DNA of 64,000 nucleotides from Pelobacter propionicus DSM 2379 (GTDB taxonomy: Bacteria > Desulfobacterota > Desulfuromonadia > Geobacterales > Pseudopelobacteraceae): the NCBI RefSeq assembly GCF_000015045.1, contig NC_008609.1, forward strand, positions 2,055,501 to 2,119,500, read 5' to 3'. Numbering within the stretch: position 1 is the first letter of the stretch; each line of letters opens with the position of its first letter. The notes beneath the pieces were generated by a model, which saw only the letters and a program-made list of their open reading frames with translations, did not search any database and had not been told where the DNA came from. A program made the position numbers and the translations under genes. Below, piece after piece: positions 33,769 to 42,959 of this stretch.

Positions 33769-36402
33769 ATGTTGAAACTGAAAGACACGATAATTGATGT
33801 TTCCATCAGACGCTACAAGCTGGTAGCCGTTGCCATTGTCCTGTTCACCATCGTTACCGGCGCTTTTTTTCCGATGATCACCATCGATACGGATCCGGAA
33901 AACATGCTTGAAAAAGATGAGCCGGTACGGGTCTTTCACAACCAGAGCAAGAAGCGCTTCAACCTGAGCGAGACCATCGTGCTGGGGGTTGTCAACGAAC
34001 GCGATCCGGACGGAGTGTTCAACCCGGAAACTCTCAGGCGGGTCTACGAACTGACCGAGTTCGCCAGGACGCTGCGCTGGGAGGACACCAAGAACCCCGG
34101 ACATACGTCGGGGGTCATCGAAACGGACATGATCGCCCCCTCGCTGGTGGACCATATGACCCAGGATGGACCGGGTACACTGCGTTTTGAGTGGCTCATG
34201 GCCGCTCCGCCGGAAACCAGGGAAGAGGCGCGGGCGATTCGCGACAAGGCGCTCTCCAACCCGCTGCTTAAGGACCAGATGGTCTCCTGGGACGGAAAAG
34301 CCCTCTGCCTGTACCTCCCCTTGACGGACAAGCTGCTCAGTTACCGCGTCTATGAAGAACTGAACAAGAAAATCGGTCAGTTGGGAGGGGACGACCAGTA
34401 CCACATCGCCGGGCTTCCGGTGGCGGAGAGCGCCGTCGGCGTGGAGATGTTCAACCAGATGACGGTGGCAGCCCCCCTGACCATGCTGGTCATCTTCGGT
34501 CTGCTGCTCCTCTTTTTCCGTCGTCTGACGCTGATCATCCTCCCCATGATCGTTGCCACGGTGGCGGTGGTTTCCGCCCTGGGGCTGATGATCGCCTGCG
34601 GGTATCCGGTGCACATCTTAAGCTCCATGCTGCCCATCTTTCTGATGCCCATCGCCATCTGCGATTCGGTCCATATCCTCTCGGATTTCTTCGAATGCTA
34701 CACACAGGAAAAAGGGCGCGCGCAGACCATCAGGGAGGTGATGGGCGCGCTGTTCGCGCCGATCACCTCCACGTCGCTGACAACCGCCGCCGGGTTTCTC
34801 TCCTTCGTCACCACCGATATCCCGCCGGCCCGGGTATTCGGCGTGTTCGTGGCTCTGGGGGTGATGATCGCCTGGGCAACGACGGTACTGCTGGTTCCGG
34901 CCTACGTGATGATGCTTCCCGAACGGGTGCTGGAAGGATTCGGCAGGGACACGACAGCCGCAGCGGAACGGCACACCAGGCTGGGCGTTTTTCTGCAGTG
35001 GCTGGGCGGGTTCGCATGCAGGCGCGCCAAACCGGTACTGGGCGTGCTGGCGCTGCTGATCGTTGTGGCCACCTGGGGCATTTCGCGCATCACTATCAAT
35101 GACAACTACGCCAAACGTTTCAGCACCGGCCATCCGATCCGCACGGCCGACCAGGCCCTTAACCGGCACTTCGGGGGAACCTACACCGCCTATCTGGTGC
35201 TGGAGGAAACCAGGGGGGCCAAACCGACATCCCGGGACGTCGCGGAGTTGGACCAGGCTCTTGTGGAGGCAGCCGGAGGGATCGAGGATTCCAGTGGCAC
35301 GAAACAGACACTCGTCGCGGAACTGCGCCGGCGTCTGCCGCTCTTCGCCCGGCGGTCCGACAGCCGGCAGGAGCTTCTGGACGAAGCCGTGAAGTTTCTT
35401 GATGAGCGTTTTCAAGGCAGCGCCAAGGACAAAGCGTATGTTTCGCGGGAGCTGAAGAGCTTTTTCGAAGGAGAAAAGGAACGCCTGAAACCGTTCAAGC
35501 GCCCTGAAGTGCTGCGCTACATGGCCGGACTCCAGGCCCATCTGGTACACGCGGGCATCGTGGGTAAAACCACGTCAGCCGCCGATGTGGTCAGCAAGGT
35601 CAACCAGGAACTGATCGACGGCAGAGCGGAACACTTCCGGGTCCCCGACAGCTTCCGTGGGGTATCAGAATGCTACCTTCAGTATCAGCAGAGCCACCGT
35701 CCCGACGACCTCTGGCATCTGGTGACGCCCGATTACGGCAGCGCCGCGATCCGGATGCAGTTCAAGCAGGGAGACAGCACCCAGACCGACAAGGCGGTCC
35801 GGGCCGTGGACACCTACCTCAAGGCTAATCCCCCCCCGCTGGGACTCTCGCACCGCTGGGCCGGGCTTCATTACGTCAACCTCGTCTTCCAAGAGATCAT
35901 GTTCCGCCAGATGCTGGGTTCGTTCGTGGGGTCGTTCATCATCGTGTTCGTCATGATGGCTGTTCTCTTCCGGTCGCTGCTCTGGGCAACCGCCTGCATG
36001 CTGCCGCTCTCCATCACCATCGCCGCCATCTACGGGATCACCGGAATCGTGGGCAAGGATTACGACATGCCGGTGGCGGTCATGAGCGCCATCACGCTGG
36101 GCATAGCGGTTGATTTCGCGATTCACTTCCTGGAGAGGAGCCGGCGTCTGTACCGGGAGACAGGCTCCTGGAAGGCGACGGTTCCCCTGGTGTTCGGAGA
36201 ACCTGCCCTGGCGATCTCCAGGAACGTGCTGGTGGTGGCGCTGGGCTTCCTGCCGCTGATGGTGGCGCATCTGGTGCCCTACAAGATCACCGCGGTACTG
36301 CTCTTCGGTATCCTCTCTACCTCCGGCCTGGTGACGCTGCTCTTCCTGCCCGCGCTCCTGACCGTGGCAGAGAAGCGGTTTTTCGGCACGGCCGCTGGAT
36401 GA
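33769..36402 (+). CDS. RND-superfamily exporter (MMPL/HpnN-like)
   Basis: An 877-residue inner-membrane transporter with two repeats, each one helix, a large periplasmic domain and five helices. Helix groups are visible at about 20-38, 235-400 and 440-455, then 720-870. The sterol-sensing-like patch reads AICDSVHILSDFF in the first half, and SAITLGIAVDFAIHFLERS in the second, typical of lipid or hydrophobic-compound exporters. It heads a group with a LolA-like carrier and a beta-barrel protein, suggesting export of lipid-like material across the envelope. A perfect MarR operator precedes it. Confidence 0.9.
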   Translation: MLKLKDTIIDVSIRRYKLVAVAIVLFTIVTGAFFPMITIDTDPENMLEKDEPVRVFHNQSKKRFNLSETIVLGVVNERDPDGVFNPETLRRVYELTEFARTLRWEDTKNPGHTSGVIETDMIAPSLVDHMTQDGPGTLRFEWLMAAPPETREEARAIRDKALSNPLLKDQMVSWDGKALCLYLPLTDKLLSYRVYEELNKKIGQLGGDDQYHIAGLPVAESAVGVEMFNQMTVAAPLTMLVIFGLLLLFFRRLTLIILPMIVATVAVVSALGLMIACGYPVHILSSMLPIFLMPIAICDSVHILSDFFECYTQEKGRAQTIREVMGALFAPITSTSLTTAAGFLSFVTTDIPPARVFGVFVALGVMIAWATTVLLVPAYVMMLPERVLEGFGRDTTAAAERHTRLGVFLQWLGGFACRRAKPVLGVLALLIVVATWGISRITINDNYAKRFSTGHPIRTADQALNRHFGGTYTAYLVLEETRGAKPTSRDVAELDQALVEAAGGIEDSSGTKQTLVAELRRRLPLFARRSDSRQELLDEAVKFLDERFQGSAKDKAYVSRELKSFFEGEKERLKPFKRPEVLRYMAGLQAHLVHAGIVGKTTSAADVVSKVNQELIDGRAEHFRVPDSFRGVSECYLQYQQSHRPDDLWHLVTPDYGSAAIRMQFKQGDSTQTDKAVRAVDTYLKANPPPLGLSHRWAGLHYVNLVFQEIMFRQMLGSFVGSFIIVFVMMAVLFRSLLWATACMLPLSITIAAIYGITGIVGKDYDMPVAVMSAITLGIAVDFAIHFLERSRRLYRETGSWKATVPLVFGEPALAISRNVLVVALGFLPLMVAHLVPYKITAVLLFGILSTSGLVTLLFLPALLTVAEKRFFGTAAG

Positions 36403-36503
36403 ACGAGCATAACAACAGGGGACGGCTCCATGGTCTTGCCACGCATCCTTTGGTTTCGCGTAAAGGCAGTCGAAGCGGAGCTCGTCCGGAAAGGGAGAAG
36501 ACG

Positions 36504-37337
36504 ATGATGAAGCGAGCGGGATTAGTGGTGGCGGCATCCGCGCTGCTGGGAGGAATCGGGCAGGCCGCGGAGCCGGTAACGAACCTGGGTGTGGACGAAC
36601 TGGTGAGAAAAAGCAATCACATGGCCCTGTATCAGGGGACGGACGGCCGCGGCAGGGTCAGCATGCTGATTACTGACAACCAGGGGCGCACGCGCAGGAG
36701 GGAATTCACCATGCTGCGCCGGGATGTGGGGGATAATGATCAAGACCAGAGCTATTTCGTGCTGTTCAACGAACCGCCGGATGTGCGCAGGATGGTCTTC
36801 ATGGTTCACAAGCATGCCGCGCCGGGGAGGGAAGATGACCGCTGGCTCTACCTGCCCGGCCTGGACCTGGTCAAGCGCATCGCGGCCAGCGACAAGCGCA
36901 CCAGTTTTGCCGGCTCCGACTTCCTCTACGAGGACATTTCCGGCCGGAACATCACCGAAGACAGGCACGAGCTGCTGCGAACCACGGACAGGCACCATGT
37001 GCTGAAGAACACCCCCAGAAAGCCCGGTAGCGTGGAGTTTGCCTACTATCTGGCATACCTGGACAAAAAGAGCCTCATGCCGGTGAAACTGGAGTTCTAC
37101 AAGAAACCTGAACGGCTCTACCGGGTGATCGAGGTACTGCGCATGGAAGAGATCCAGGCCCGGCAGGGAGAACGGCGGGTGGTCTATCCCACGGTCACGC
37201 GCAGCGTTGCCCGGAACCTGGATACGGGCAGCCGGACCGAGATGGTCTTTTCCCATATCGGTTACAACGGCGGCCTCAAGGAGGAGCTGTTCAGCGAGCG
37301 CTACCTGAGAAAACCGCCCCGAGAAGCGCTGCGATGA
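36504..37337 (+). CDS. Outer-membrane lipoprotein-sorting (LolA-like) protein
   Basis: A 277-residue periplasmic protein with a signal peptide (about 1-23, ending GQAAEP). The body (ELVRKSNHMALYQGTDGRGR, MLRRDVGDNDQDQSYFVLFN, DDRWLYLPGLDLVKRIAASD, SFAGSDFLYEDI) is the pattern of the outer-membrane lipoprotein-sorting family that accompanies RND exporters. It would shuttle a lipid or lipophilic cargo from the RND pump to the outer membrane. Start at ATG 36504 after AAGGGAG. Its stop overlaps the next start by four bases. Confidence 0.85.
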   Translation: MMKRAGLVVAASALLGGIGQAAEPVTNLGVDELVRKSNHMALYQGTDGRGRVSMLITDNQGRTRRREFTMLRRDVGDNDQDQSYFVLFNEPPDVRRMVFMVHKHAAPGREDDRWLYLPGLDLVKRIAASDKRTSFAGSDFLYEDISGRNITEDRHELLRTTDRHHVLKNTPRKPGSVEFAYYLAYLDKKSLMPVKLEFYKKPERLYRVIEVLRMEEIQARQGERRVVYPTVTRSVARNLDTGSRTEMVFSHIGYNGGLKEELFSERYLRKPPREALR

Positions 37338-38608
37338 GCCTGACCCGTCTCATGGGCGCGATTCCCGGCGCAGCCGTCGCGCTCTTCCTGATCTCGCCCC
37401 CCTCCCCCGCCGCCGGGGCCTTTCCGGGGGCGCTTGGGGATCTGATCACGACGGAGCTGCACGGATACGGCGAACTGAGGGGTGGCGGCCGCCTTGGCGG
37501 AGATCCCCACGAAAAGGGGATCTCACTCATGGAAGCCCGCCTACAGCTCGAACTGAGCGCTTCCACCCCATGGTGCGACTTCAAATACAAGGGAGATGCC
37601 TGGGGTGACGGCGTTACGGAACAGGCGCGGTACGACGGACGTGAACTGTGGCTCTTCTCCCGCCCCCTGGAGGTCATGGACATCAAGATCGGCAGACAGG
37701 TGCTGACCTGGGGAACGGGGGAACTGGTGTTTCTCAACGACCTCTTCCCCAAGGACTGGAGGTCGTTCTTCATCGGACGCGACGCCGAGTACCTCAAGGC
37801 GCCCTCCGATGCCGTGAAGATCGGCCTGTTCATCGATCCGGTCAGTATCGACCTGGTGTACACCCCCCGCTTCGACCCGGACCGTTTCATCACCGGGGAA
37901 TACGTCTCCTCCTGGAACGCTTCCCTGGGGCGTCGTTCCGGCCGCGATGAGGTCGTCTCCGCCGATACGCCGGACGGCTGGTTCAAAGACGACGAGATCG
38001 CACTGCGCCTGTACGGGAACTGGGGAGGATATGAACTGGCGGCCTACGGCTACCAGGGGTTCTGGAAAACGCCCCTGGGGCGCACACGCGAGGGGACTAC
38101 CGGCTTTCCCCGCCTGAACGTCTACGGCGCCAGCGTCCGGGGAGGGATCGGACCGGGTATCGCCAACCTGGAGTTTGCCTGGTATCGCTCCGTCGATCGG
38201 GGCAACGGCCGTTCCCCCCCCTCGGAGCTGAGATACCTGGCAGGCTATGCCCGGGAAATCGGGAGGGATTTCACCGCAAGTGCGCAGTACTACGTGGAAC
38301 AGATCATGGGGTTCGGACGCTACCGGAGACTGGGAGGAGCAGCGGCCGACCGGGACCGCGTCAGGCATGTCCTGACCGTGCAGTTGACCAAGCTGCTGTT
38401 GAACCAGAACCTGAAGCTCTCCCTGTCCGGCTACTGCTCTCCCAGCGACCGGGACGCCTATCTTCGGCCGGGCATCCGCTACAACCATACGGACAGGATT
38501 TCACTGGAAGCCGGCGCCAACATCTTCTTCGGCCGCAGACCGGAGACTTTTTTTTCACAATTCAAGGACAATACCAGCATCTACGGAGCTGTTCGCTACA
38601 GCTTCTGA
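37334..38608 (+). CDS. Outer-membrane beta-barrel protein (DUF1302-like)
   Basis: A 424-residue protein with a signal peptide (about 1-30). Alternating strands with aromatic girdles run through the length (ITTELHGYGELRGGGR, WCDFKYKGDAWGDG, DIKIGRQVLTWGTGELVFLN), and it ends in the barrel signature YGAVRYSF with terminal Phe. The IGRQVLTWG motif is typical of DUF1302 barrels co-occurring with RND exporters and LolA-like proteins. It probably forms the outer-membrane step of this export group. Translation is coupled to the LolA-like gene (ATGA). Confidence 0.82.
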   Translation: MSLTRLMGAIPGAAVALFLISPPSPAAGAFPGALGDLITTELHGYGELRGGGRLGGDPHEKGISLMEARLQLELSASTPWCDFKYKGDAWGDGVTEQARYDGRELWLFSRPLEVMDIKIGRQVLTWGTGELVFLNDLFPKDWRSFFIGRDAEYLKAPSDAVKIGLFIDPVSIDLVYTPRFDPDRFITGEYVSSWNASLGRRSGRDEVVSADTPDGWFKDDEIALRLYGNWGGYELAAYGYQGFWKTPLGRTREGTTGFPRLNVYGASVRGGIGPGIANLEFAWYRSVDRGNGRSPPSELRYLAGYAREIGRDFTASAQYYVEQIMGFGRYRRLGGAAADRDRVRHVLTVQLTKLLLNQNLKLSLSGYCSPSDRDAYLRPGIRYNHTDRISLEAGANIFFGRRPETFFSQFKDNTSIYGAVRYSF

Positions 38609-38626
38609 CCGACAAAAGGAGGAACC

Positions 38627-39199
38627 ATGAACACGGCTGTTATCTTCGATTCCCTGGGGGGCAATACCGGCAGAGTGGCACTGGCGATACGGGAAACGGT
38701 GGAACGCCACGACCTTCCCTGTGCAGTGGTGAAAGTCAACGGCGAGACGGAGTTCAATTTTTTCGATTATGATCTGGTTTTCATCGGTTCGCCGGTCATC
38801 GACTGGCTTCCCACCCGGCGCATAATGGATTTCGTCAAAAACCGGATGACCGCGTATAACCGCGGAGGGCTGATCAAGCCGGCATCACCGCTCATCCCGG
38901 GGAAATTCGGCGTCTGTTTCGGCACCTTCGCCGGGCCGCACATCGGGGAACGGGAGGCGCGGCCCATGACCATGTGGCTGGACTCGTTCCTCGGTCACCT
39001 CGGCTTCAGCGTGCTGGACCACTGGCACGTGCCCGGCGCCTTCTCCGATCCGGCAAAGGAGGCCATGAACCGTTGCGGCCGACTGGGAGACATCCGCAAC
39101 CGGCCCAACGACAATGATCTGGCGGATATCGGAAACCGCGTCGCGGGTATCCTGTCGCATCTGGAGGCGTGGAGCCCCCCGGGCAGGGAACCGGTCTGA
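38627..39199 (+). CDS. Flavodoxin-like protein
   Basis: A 190-residue FMN-binding-fold protein. The phosphate loop appears as FDSLGGNTGRVA (T/S-rich loop), then DYDLVFIGSPVIDWLP as the second isoalloxazine-side motif, and KFGVCFGTFAGPH as the third. The C-terminus carries an extra 50 residues (NRCGRLGDIRNRPNDNDLA). It follows the barrel gene by 18 bases with AAAGGAGG. A redox role next to an export system is unexplained; electron donation to the radical SAM proteins nearby is one possibility (inference). Confidence 0.82.
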   Translation: MNTAVIFDSLGGNTGRVALAIRETVERHDLPCAVVKVNGETEFNFFDYDLVFIGSPVIDWLPTRRIMDFVKNRMTAYNRGGLIKPASPLIPGKFGVCFGTFAGPHIGEREARPMTMWLDSFLGHLGFSVLDHWHVPGAFSDPAKEAMNRCGRLGDIRNRPNDNDLADIGNRVAGILSHLEAWSPPGREPV

Positions 39200-39284
39200 T
39201 CCGAGCCGTGCCGACTGGGCGGATGCGTTTTCACGGAAACGCATCCGCTCCTCATCTCACCCGATCGAGAAAGGAGAAATGACC

Positions 39285-39893
39285 ATGAACGGCGCTGCGT
39301 GCCGTTGTGAAAAGGGACATGACGTACGGGAACAGTGGGGAGCAGGCAGGAGCATCCTCAGGATCCGGGATCCGGGAATCGTGTTCGACCAGCTCGATCT
39401 CCGGGAGGGGGATCGTTTCCTCGACCTGGGGTGCGGATCAGGGGACTATGCCATGGCGGCGTCCCGCATCGTGGGACGTTCGGGAGCGGTGTTCGCCCTG
39501 GAAAAATCGAGGCAAAGGGTTGCTCGTCTGGTTGCCGAGGCCGCTGACCAAGACATGGACAACGTCCTGGCCATGGCATGCGATATCAGCCGTCCCCTTC
39601 CCGTGGGAGAAGAGAGCATCGATGTCTGCCTCCTGGCCACGGTCCTGCACATTCCCGAAGTTGCCCGCCACATGCGGGCCATTCTCGGCGAAGTCCATCG
39701 TGTCCTGAGGCCCGGGGGGCGTCTGGGGATCATCGAATGCAAGAAAGAGGAGACAGCCTTCGGCCCTCCCCCCGGCATGCGTCTTTCAGCTCGGGATATC
39801 CGGGAAGCGCTGCCCAGGGGGGCATTCCACGGAGAGGTGGAGACGGATCTGGGGGGGTTGTATCTGCTGCGTCTTGTTGCGCTTCAGCTCTGA
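39285..39893 (+). CDS. Class I SAM-dependent methyltransferase
   Basis: A 202-residue methyltransferase. Motif I is RFLDLGCGSGDYAMAASRIV, followed by VFALEKSRQR, then CDISRPLPVGEESIDVCLLA and VLRPGGRLGIIECKKEE. The N-terminal segment (CRCEKGHDVREQW) has two cysteines and a His. ATG 39285 lies eight bases after AAGGAG; the ATG at 39279 is too close to that site. It closes the plus-strand group begun by the RND gene. The fold is of the MenG/UbiE type, substrate unknown. Confidence 0.88.
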   Translation: MNGAACRCEKGHDVREQWGAGRSILRIRDPGIVFDQLDLREGDRFLDLGCGSGDYAMAASRIVGRSGAVFALEKSRQRVARLVAEAADQDMDNVLAMACDISRPLPVGEESIDVCLLATVLHIPEVARHMRAILGEVHRVLRPGGRLGIIECKKEETAFGPPPGMRLSARDIREALPRGAFHGEVETDLGGLYLLRLVALQL

Positions 39894-39915
39894 GACTGCT
39901 TCGGGAGCACTCACT

Positions 39916-40752
39916 TCAGAACTCCAGCACCGTTCCGACGGCGGCGAAGAAGAAGCGCTCCCCCAGCCTGGCGGCGATGCGGGCCGATCCGTACAGGCCG
40001 GTGCAGTGGGAAACGCCGACCTTTTCTATCCCGAGACGTTCCAGAACTCCCAGCGTCTTCTCGAACTGCTCCTCGCCGGCAAAGCCGAGATGGGTTCCGC
40101 CGATCACGGCATGGATCCGCTTTCCGGCAAACGTCTCCGTGACATAGTCGATGATGTTGACCAGTCCGGCATGGGCGCAGCCCAGAACCAACACCAGCCC
40201 CGCGGGGGTCTCCACGACCATGGACAGGTCGTCATTCACCGGATCGGGCCGCAGGATCTCGCCCGTCTCGGTAACCGCAACCTGGCTGGCGTCACCCTTC
40301 TCCCATGGGCTGCACCGGGGAATCTCGCCGGTCAGCCAGACCCCCGGGCCGATCTCAGTCAATTCCCGGCTCAGCCGGAAACGCGCCCCCAGGGATTCCA
40401 GGTACTCCCGGCGATGGGGGATACCGAGAAAGCGTCGTTTACCCTCCAGTTCCCAGTAGCGGGACAGGAACAGGTCGGGATGTCCAAGGACGTCAAGGCC
40501 TTGACAACATTCCAACACCTGCGGTAAAGCGCCGGTGTGGTCGTAATGGCCATGGCTGATCAGAAGCGCCCGGATGCTTCCCAGTTCTTTTCCCAGATAG
40601 CGGGCATTGGGGACCAGGGTCCGCCCCTGTCCGGTATCGAACAGATAACTACCCTGCGGCGTTTCCAGAAAGCAGGCAAAGCCGTGCTCTCCCAGCAGGC
40701 CGAAAGGCTTGGCAACGGAATTCTCGCAGAGAATAGTCAGGCAGATCGCCAT
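39916..40752 (-). CDS. Metallo-beta-lactamase-fold hydrolase (copy 1)
   Basis: A 278-residue metal-dependent hydrolase with the HGHYDHTGAL motif, the upstream FDTGQGRTLVPNA strand, GCAHAGLVNII and the late SHCTGL histidine. This set is typical of the dihydropterin/ribofuranosylaminobenzene phosphate synthase-like (MptA-region) MBL subfamily found beside MinD/NafY genes in anaerobes. It is the last gene of the minus-strand NafY/MinD cluster. A paralogue lies at 44711-45625. Its substrate is unknown. Confidence 0.88.
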   Translation of the reverse strand: MAICLTILCENSVAKPFGLLGEHGFACFLETPQGSYLFDTGQGRTLVPNARYLGKELGSIRALLISHGHYDHTGALPQVLECCQGLDVLGHPDLFLSRYWELEGKRRFLGIPHRREYLESLGARFRLSRELTEIGPGVWLTGEIPRCSPWEKGDASQVAVTETGEILRPDPVNDDLSMVVETPAGLVLVLGCAHAGLVNIIDYVTETFAGKRIHAVIGGTHLGFAGEEQFEKTLGVLERLGIEKVGVSHCTGLYGSARIAARLGERFFFAAVGTVLEF

Positions 40753-40777
40753 GGTCCCCTCCCCTTACCTGTGGTTG

Positions 40778-41644
40778 CTATGCCGAGAAGGCGATTACCT
40801 TTTCGAACGCCTCCTGCATGGCACGGCCGGCCGGCGTATCCGCCGGTGCCACCATACAGGGTTGTCCCGCGTCCCCGCCCGAAACCATGCCCGGATCCAG
40901 CGGAATGCGACCCAGGAAGGGGACGCCCATCTCTTCGGCCAGGCGTTCGCCGCCGCCGCTCTTGAAGATATCAGCGTTCTCTCCGCAGTGGGGACAGACA
41001 TAGCCGCTCATGTTCTCGATAACGCCGATCACCGGCAGCTTCAGGTGACCGCAGAAGGTGACCGACTTGCGCACGTCCACCAGGGCCAGGTCCTGGGGCG
41101 TGGTAACGATGATCGCGCCGTCAACGTCCTGCAGCAATTGGATGACCGATAGCGGCTCATCACCCGTTCCCGGGGGGCAGTCCACCACCAGATAATCCAG
41201 CTTCCCCCAGGCAACCGAGCCGATCAGCTGTTTGATGACGCCGTGCTTGGCAGGCCCTCTCCAGACCATGGCCTGGGACTGGTCTTCCAAAAGCAGGCCG
41301 ATGGACATGACCTTGAGCGTATCGCTGAAGGAGGCAGGCTCCATCATATTCTCCTGCTGGCCCGTGACCCCTCCCTTCAATCCCAGAAGCGTCGGAATGC
41401 TGGGGCCGTGCAGGTCGGTGTCCAGGAGGCCGGTTTTCAGTCCCTTGCGGGAAAGGGCCACGCTCAGGTTGGCGGCCACGGAGCTCTTGCCCACCCCCCC
41501 CTTGCCCGACAGGACGACGATCTTACGCCGTATGTTCCGCAGGGTCTCCTGCATTTCCATCTGTTCATTGATCCGCTGCATTTCAGCCGTACTCTGCCCG
41601 CAGGCTCCCTGGTGCGATGAATTTCCCTGACACGTACTGCTCAC
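40778..41644 (-). CDS. Mrp/NBP35-family Fe-S carrier ATPase (copy 2)
   Basis: A 288-residue P-loop ATPase with VVLSGKGGVGKSSVAANLSV, GLLDTDLHGPSIPTLLG, DCPPGTGDEPLSVIQLL and the cluster-binding YVCPHCGENAD. The start is GTG 41644, placed after AGGAGG; an ATG at 41665 would overlap that site. It is highly similar to the protein at 23041-23928, and like it lies next to an IscU-like gene. In Desulfovibrio an Mrp-type protein belongs to the orange-protein system, which fits the NafY/MinD genes of this cluster. Confidence 0.92.
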   Translation of the reverse strand: MSSTCQGNSSHQGACGQSTAEMQRINEQMEMQETLRNIRRKIVVLSGKGGVGKSSVAANLSVALSRKGLKTGLLDTDLHGPSIPTLLGLKGGVTGQQENMMEPASFSDTLKVMSIGLLLEDQSQAMVWRGPAKHGVIKQLIGSVAWGKLDYLVVDCPPGTGDEPLSVIQLLQDVDGAIIVTTPQDLALVDVRKSVTFCGHLKLPVIGVIENMSGYVCPHCGENADIFKSGGGERLAEEMGVPFLGRIPLDPGMVSGGDAGQPCMVAPADTPAGRAMQEAFEKVIAFSA

Positions 41645-41683
41645 GGTACTCCTCCTGATGTACATGGTTTATTTTTTAACAAC

Positions 41684-42085
41684 TTAGCCTTCAGTAGCTC
41701 CGAATAGTTTCGATTTTATGCTGTAATCCATGACAGCCACCCGGAACCCCGAGGCTCCCAGGGCCGAACAGTGGACCTTGAACTCCGGCAACCCGTCGAT
41801 ATATTCGATGATCTGATCATCGGAAACCAGCATGGCCTCCCCCACCGGCTTGCCCATGACCAGTTCCGTCATGGCGCTGGCGCAGGCGATGGCGGCCGGA
41901 CACCCCTTGATCTGGAACTTGATGTCCTTGACGATATCGTCTTCTATTTTGACGTACACCTTCAGATGATCCCCGCACTCCGGATCGCCGATTTCACCTA
42001 TGCCGTTGGCGTCCTCAAGAACACCGTTGTTGCGGGGGGTCAGAAAATGATCGAATACCTTGGGGCTGTAATGCGCGAAACTCAT
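41684..42085 (-). CDS. IscU/NifU-like Fe-S scaffold protein (copy 2)
   Basis: A 133-residue scaffold with the three conserved cysteines: Cys37 in GDPECGD, Cys62 in KGCPAAIACASA and Cys106 in VHCSALG. It keeps the IscU Asp (GD after Cys37) that tunes cluster release. Length is that of normal IscU. It lies 40 bases upstream of the Mrp gene in the same transcript, so cluster assembly and transfer are encoded side by side. Its longer paralogue is at 22433-22903. Confidence 0.88.
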   Translation of the reverse strand: MSFAHYSPKVFDHFLTPRNNGVLEDANGIGEIGDPECGDHLKVYVKIEDDIVKDIKFQIKGCPAAIACASAMTELVMGKPVGEAMLVSDDQIIEYIDGLPEFKVHCSALGASGFRVAVMDYSIKSKLFGATEG

Positions 42086-42123
42086 CTACTCCTCCGTTGA
42101 TGGTAAAATATTCACCTGCTTAT

Positions 42124-42885
42124 TCAGGCGTCCAGGCACAGCGGCAGGTTGACGAACTCCAGATACGGTTTCATCAACATCGTGCCGCCCCCTTCGGAAA
42201 TGATGCGCTGGACCGCGTCAACATCCTGAACCCGTGCACCCGCCAGATGGGTAATCTTTGTCCCCTGGAACGCCTCGGGGCAGAGCGGCGTGGATGGCCC
42301 CAGGATGACCGCGGCACGGGGGGAGCCCAGACCGGCCACTAGCTCGTCCAGCGTCCCGTTGATCAGCGAGGTGGCGGTAATGATGGCAACGCTGCAATCG
42401 GCCAGCGCCTTTCGTCCCTGTTCGGGAGTGAGCGTATCCCCCCGCCCGGGGTTCATCTCGATTATGTCCAACCGGCAGCCGCTCTTCTGGATCTTCGCCA
42501 CCACCGGCGCAAAATATCCCACCATGGCCACATGATCGTCCGCCCCGATGTCGAGTGATCCTATCACCTCATCGTCGGATGCCGGGGCATGGGGTGGCAA
42601 CGAGAGCAGCGCGTTGGCGGTGGCAAGGCCAACCGCACGCGCCAGGGGCAGTTTCTGGTGGCAGAGCATGGTCAGCAGCACCGACGCAGGCCGGCCCGCG
42701 AGTGAGCCGGCGCCGCTGAGATGGGTACAGGAATGGGAATCGGACTTGGGAGTCCAGGCCACTCCGGCATGGCCGCTCTCCAGTGCCACGGCGGTGTATC
42801 CCAGCCCGATACGAATTTCGCTGACAATACTGTCCGCGGCTTGCGAAGCAAGAACATCCACCAGATTCCTCTGAATGGTCAACAT
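42124..42885 (-). CDS. DUF364-type putative metal-chelation protein (copy 1)
   Basis: A 253-residue protein of the DUF4213/DUF364 type: an N-terminal enolase-like part (EIRIGLGYTAVALESGHAGV AWTP) and a C-terminal Rossmann-like part (MVGYFAPVVAKIQKSGCRLD, ALADCSVAIITATSLINGTLDELV, VILGPSTPLCPEAF). The family is suspected to handle heavy metals or a metal cofactor. ATG 42885 follows AGGAGG; a longer frame from 42939 lacks a ribosome site. A second member is at 53829-54572, next to the molybdate-binding protein gene. Confidence 0.8.
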   Translation of the reverse strand: MLTIQRNLVDVLASQAADSIVSEIRIGLGYTAVALESGHAGVAWTPKSDSHSCTHLSGAGSLAGRPASVLLTMLCHQKLPLARAVGLATANALLSLPPHAPASDDEVIGSLDIGADDHVAMVGYFAPVVAKIQKSGCRLDIIEMNPGRGDTLTPEQGRKALADCSVAIITATSLINGTLDELVAGLGSPRAAVILGPSTPLCPEAFQGTKITHLAGARVQDVDAVQRIISEGGGTMLMKPYLEFVNLPLCLDA

Positions 42886-42959
42886 GGGTTCCTCCTGATA
42901 GGTAACGCAATCACAAAAGCAGATGGCACGAGAGCACATAAGCCGAGCAAACCCAGCCT

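Noticed and set aside
42905-42935. Sigma-54 promoter suggested by TGGCAC
   Set aside because: The required TTGC element at proper spacing is missing.
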